Of a stretch of DNA of 16,274 nucleotides, positions 13,474 through 16,274 are shown one piece after another. The stretch is from Alphaproteobacteria bacterium UBA6178 (lineage in GTDB: Bacteria; Pseudomonadota; Alphaproteobacteria; Rickettsiales; UBA3002). Below the pieces are notes generated by a model that saw nothing but the letters and a program-made list of their open reading frames with translations, made no database searches and was not told where the DNA came from. A program made the translations under genes and the position numbers. Each line of letters opens with the position of its first letter. Within the stretch, counting starts at the first letter, position 1. Location of the stretch: contig DITS01000008.1 of the NCBI GenBank assembly GCA_002422205.1, positions 288 through 16,561 on the forward strand, read 5' to 3'.

Positions 13474-14640
13474 ATGAGCGATCACTTCACCGAAACCACT
13501 ACCACTTCATGGGGCAAACGCATCACTAATTCCTTTATCGGAATGCTGGTCGGCTTATTACTGTTTATCGGTGCGTTTGTGGTGTTATGGTGGAATGAAG
13601 GCCGCTCGGTCGACCGCATCAAAACACTCGCCGAAGGGCGCGGGCTGGTAATCAGCATCGCATCCGATAGCATTGACGATGCCAACGAAGGCAAGCTGGT
13701 GCATTTGAGCGGCTTCACCGAGGGCGATGAATATCTGGCAGATGAAACATTCGGCCTGCTCGAAATCGATGCCCTGAAACTCCAGCGCACCGTCGAAATG
13801 TATCAATGGCACGAGGAAACCAGCACCGAGACCAAGCAGAATATGGGCGGCAGCGAAACCACACAAACCACCTACAGCTACAAAAAGGACTGGTCCGAAT
13901 CCCTGATTAAATCATCCGGCTTCAAAACACCGCAAGGGCATGAAAACCCTACCCGCATGCCCTATCAAAGCGAAACAACACAAAGCGCCAATATCTATAC
14001 CGGCGAGTTTATTTTATCACAGGCTTTCACATCGCAAATCAATGACTTCAAGCCCTATCCTCTATCGGAGGATCAATATGGCGCCATGGAAGAATCGCTG
14101 CAGGAGCAATGGAAAATAGAAGGCGATTATTTCGTACGCGGCAATCTGGATACCCCTGCAATCGGCGACACGCGCATTAGCTTTAGCACGATCCCACCCC
14201 TCGATCTCAGCGTAATCGGCAAACAACATGAGGGCGAAATACAGCCCTATAAAACCAAACGCGGCCAAATCGCTCTGCTGGAAGCAGGCACCGTCAGCGC
14301 CGATGATATGTTCGCCGCTGCCGAGGCCGAAAACAAACTGCTTACATGGATACTGCGTTTAGTCGGCGTTATCATGATGTGGGTAGGATTAGCGTTAGTT
14401 TTCGGCCCTATCAGCGTGCTGGGCAGCGTGGTGCCCTTTATCGGGTCGTTACTGGGCGCAGGTATCGGACTTATCGCGCTGGTCTTTGCCTTGCCGCTCA
14501 GCCTGTTCACCATTGCATTGGCATGGGTCTTTTACCGCCCCATTCTCGGCGGCATATTGTTGGTTAGTGCCGCCGTATTGTTTTTTGGCGGCTGGCGCAT
14601 GGCAAAGGATAAGCTGAAAGCCCGCAGGTCAGTGCTCTAG
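13474..14640 (+). CDS. TMEM43 (LUMA)-family membrane protein
   Basis: A 388-residue membrane protein. One N-terminal membrane helix (about 20-40) ends in VLWWNEGRSVDR, a hallmark of the TMEM43 family. A large soluble domain (about 45-285) follows, with repeated Gln/Tyr-rich motifs such as EMYQWHEE and TYSYKKDWSE. The C-terminal part has about four helices between 291 and 372, with short loops (GVIMMWVGLALVFGPISVLG and PFIGSLLGAGIGLIALVFAL). The eukaryotic member sits in the inner nuclear/ER membrane; bacterial members have no agreed function that I know. AGGGAG about 7 nt upstream supports the ATG. The family call rests on motif pattern and topology; no function is claimed. Confidence 0.8.
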   Translation: MSDHFTETTTTSWGKRITNSFIGMLVGLLLFIGAFVVLWWNEGRSVDRIKTLAEGRGLVISIASDSIDDANEGKLVHLSGFTEGDEYLADETFGLLEIDALKLQRTVEMYQWHEETSTETKQNMGGSETTQTTYSYKKDWSESLIKSSGFKTPQGHENPTRMPYQSETTQSANIYTGEFILSQAFTSQINDFKPYPLSEDQYGAMEESLQEQWKIEGDYFVRGNLDTPAIGDTRISFSTIPPLDLSVIGKQHEGEIQPYKTKRGQIALLEAGTVSADDMFAAAEAENKLLTWILRLVGVIMMWVGLALVFGPISVLGSVVPFIGSLLGAGIGLIALVFALPLSLFTIALAWVFYRPILGGILLVSAAVLFFGGWRMAKDKLKARRSVL

Positions 14641-14763
14641 GGCTATCCCAGATTTTTCGCATGCGCCCGTTATATCAGCGGCAAACGACTATGAACATGT
14701 CGCAAGCCATAAGCATAGCAGCCTATGAATACCAGCAGGATACGACGGCGTGACAAGCGCAGG

Positions 14764-15192
14764 TTACTCATGGCAACCAGCCACGGGCTCCTTACCATGC
14801 AATGTAATCGGTTGCCCGACCGCACTGGCGTAAAACACAATCAGCTCAATAGGGTGAGTCTCTGATAAATTTATTCCCCGATGCAGTCTGCCGACCACTT
14901 CCGTAATAATGTCTCCGGCTTTGAACACTTTGGCGCTACCATCCTTCAGACTCACTTCCAAATCGCCCGAGACGACATACGCCGCTGATGGCACAGGATG
15001 ACAATGAAAATCCAGCTGGTCAGCCGGATTAATGGTGATGCGCATTACGCTCAACTCCGCCTGACCGTCGGGATAGGCAAGCGTTGTGCCATCCCAGCTT
15101 TGTGTAGCTTGCGATAATACATCCACAGTGGCAGCATGAGCCGCAAGACCAAACAGGCAGATAGATATCAAACTGGCAATAATCAGACGCAT
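14764..15192 (-). CDS. Secreted cupin-domain protein
   Basis: A 142-residue periplasmic protein with signal peptide MRLIIASLISICLFGLAAHA and likely cleavage before ATVDV. The rest is one small cupin barrel: HCHPVPSAAYVVSGDLEV is cupin motif 1 and GDIITEVVGRLHRGINL is motif 2. Motif 1 keeps the HxH, but the Glu normally 4-5 residues later is Ser/Ala, so the usual His-His-Glu-His metal site is incomplete. The ATG at 15192 is chosen over the GTG at 15204 because that GTG overlaps the AAGGAG ribosome site. It lies 84 nt downstream of the prepilin gene on the same strand. A substrate cannot be given. Confidence 0.83.
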   Translation of the reverse strand: MRLIIASLISICLFGLAAHAATVDVLSQATQSWDGTTLAYPDGQAELSVMRITINPADQLDFHCHPVPSAAYVVSGDLEVSLKDGSAKVFKAGDIITEVVGRLHRGINLSETHPIELIVFYASAVGQPITLHGKEPVAGCHE

Positions 15193-15276
15193 GGCTTTTC
15201 TCACTCCTTAAGACGCTTACCAATAAGCAGTAATTCAGCCTAATTGCAAGAAGCTCGGAGGATAACCAGCTAAGCA

Positions 15277-16062
15277 CTACCAGTTAATAACATACATAAT
15301 GCAGTTCTTATTTGTATCCGCAAAATTATAGCCGACAGATTTATCTGTACCATCAGCCGCAAGGGTGCATTGTACACCAGCAGCACTGACCGATGCGCCC
15401 CAGCTGGCGCGAATTCTACCCGAATATGGTGCTCCATCATCGATTTTAGTGTCGATATTCCACACCTCTTCCGCCGATAACGTTGCGATAAAGCTGGGGT
15501 CTTGTCTTCTAACAAGTGCTATCCTGTTTCCGCACGTCCCGTCATACGTGACACTGCTGCCCGTTCCGGGGCAGGCCGTATTACCAATCGTCCACATGGC
15601 GGCGCTATCAACTCTGCTTCCGAGCATATTAATATACGGAAGATACGAACCGCCTTGCCCCGTATAGCTACCCTGAATAAAACCAGCATTCGCAAGGTGT
15701 TGCCATAGACGGTACGTTTCCACACTCCCTGTGCTGGAAGCAAGAATGCCGTCTCCATTTCCGTTACAGGTCTTTTGATCGGTTGATGTAAATATCCGGC
15801 AAGCATTGTCGCTACCCGTACCGGCTGCTATTCCCCAAAAACTGGTTGCGTTACTCAAATCTCCGGGAAGCATGAAATATTTGTCACGAAACGTATGCAT
15901 GGAAGCAAGTAAATGCTGCGTTTCAGTAAATGCCGCGCGCATTTGCGCCGCTCGTATCAATGATTGGCCCGAAAGAATGCCCCCAGTCAATAACCCCAGA
16001 ATGACAAGGACAATGCTTAATTCGACTAAAGAAAAACCTGAGCGATGCAATGTAAACCTCAT
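15277..16062 (-). CDS. Prepilin-like protein with N-terminal cleavage/methylation domain
   Basis: A 261-residue type IV pilin or type II secretion pseudopilin-like protein. The N-terminus RSGFSLVELSIVLVILGLL is a canonical prepilin peptidase signal: cleavage after Gly9, Phe at +1 and Glu at +5 (Glu14), then the hydrophobic assembly helix. The globular part has FRDKYFMLPGDLSNATSFWG (residues 58-77), a pattern I associate with long pseudopilins of this kind, several Gly/Ser-rich turns, and paired Cys (for example in CRIFTSTDQKTC and CPGTGSSVTYDGTC) that may form disulfides. The ATG at 16062 is preferred over an in-frame TTG at 16065. No pilus assembly genes are adjacent, so it may be an orphan minor pilin. 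Confidence 0.87.
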   Translation of the reverse strand: MRFTLHRSGFSLVELSIVLVILGLLTGGILSGQSLIRAAQMRAAFTETQHLLASMHTFRDKYFMLPGDLSNATSFWGIAAGTGSDNACRIFTSTDQKTCNGNGDGILASSTGSVETYRLWQHLANAGFIQGSYTGQGGSYLPYINMLGSRVDSAAMWTIGNTACPGTGSSVTYDGTCGNRIALVRRQDPSFIATLSAEEVWNIDTKIDDGAPYSGRIRASWGASVSAAGVQCTLAADGTDKSVGYNFADTNKNCIMYVINW

Positions 16063-16237
16063 CAATTAAATCCAATTAAAAATACAATAATTAGTATAAT
16101 CAAAAGGCACCATGTTAGCAAAGGATTATGATGATTTATCTTAAAAAGAGCAGCAGAGAAATAATGGGGAATAAAGCAGTATATACAACATATTGCCCCA
16201 CTAATCCTGATGGCTGATGCCAACTAAAACTGGAGGG

Positions 16238-16274
16238 TGGTGCCCAGGAAGGGACTTGAACCCCCACTTCCTTG
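16238..16274 (-). tRNA. tRNA 3' end, probably tRNA-Leu (truncated by window)
   Basis: The minus strand reads a T-arm GGGGG-TTCAAGT-CCCTT, acceptor 3' strand CCTGGGC, discriminator A and an encoded CCA (16238-16240). The matching 5' acceptor would be GCCCAGG, which fits bacterial tRNA-Leu, and the bases before the T-arm look like the end of a long variable arm. The anticodon is outside the window. Confidence 0.75.

Overview
The window looks like a chromosomal stretch from a free-living alphaproteobacterium of moderate GC. I base this on an SdhA C-terminus and FdxA of alphaproteobacterial type, CarD, a lone CcmC, a pyrB-pyrC-pyrF cluster, tRNA genes with encoded CCA, and a TadD-like Flp pilus lipoprotein. 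I cannot name the genus from sequence alone. Most of the window is housekeeping with short intergenic gaps.

Layout. Positions 1-2650 (+) hold the end of sdhA, a lipoprotein M48 metallopeptidase inserted between the succinate dehydrogenase subunit genes, and sdhB, closed by a bidirectional terminator. Positions 2760-4591 (-) hold ccmC, fdxA and carD, read in that order. mazG (+) and a TPR lipoprotein (-) converge with a 2-nt gap. Positions 6516-9603 (+) carry pyrB, pyrC and pyrF, the steps from carbamoyl phosphate to UMP except pyrD and pyrE. Positions 9779-11243 (-) carry an aldo/keto reductase and the peroxide-resistance gene ohr, an oxidative/carbonyl stress pair. Then come a Mug-like DNA glycosylase (+, TTG start) and an NlpE-like small lipoprotein (+) with a strong terminator. 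From 12430 the region becomes more accessory: an unexplained AT-rich stretch, tRNA-Ser(GGA) (-), a 41-bp duplicate of its 5' half, an XRE regulator, a TMEM43-family membrane protein, a periplasmic cupin, a type II secretion/type IV pilin-like protein, and the 3' end of a tRNA, probably Leu (-), at the window edge.

A recurrent structural theme is a family of short palindromic intergenic elements that start GTCAT and often end A[TC]CT. At least five lie at gene 3' ends, twice arranged head to head. One supplies the last seven codons and stop of the glycosylase gene.

I found no convincing undescribed multi-gene system. The best leads are the tRNA-Ser half-gene duplication, the GTCAT palindromes and their intrusion into a coding sequence, the M48 peptidase inside the sdh operon, the His-to-Gln change in PyrC, and the XRE/TMEM43 neighbourhood.
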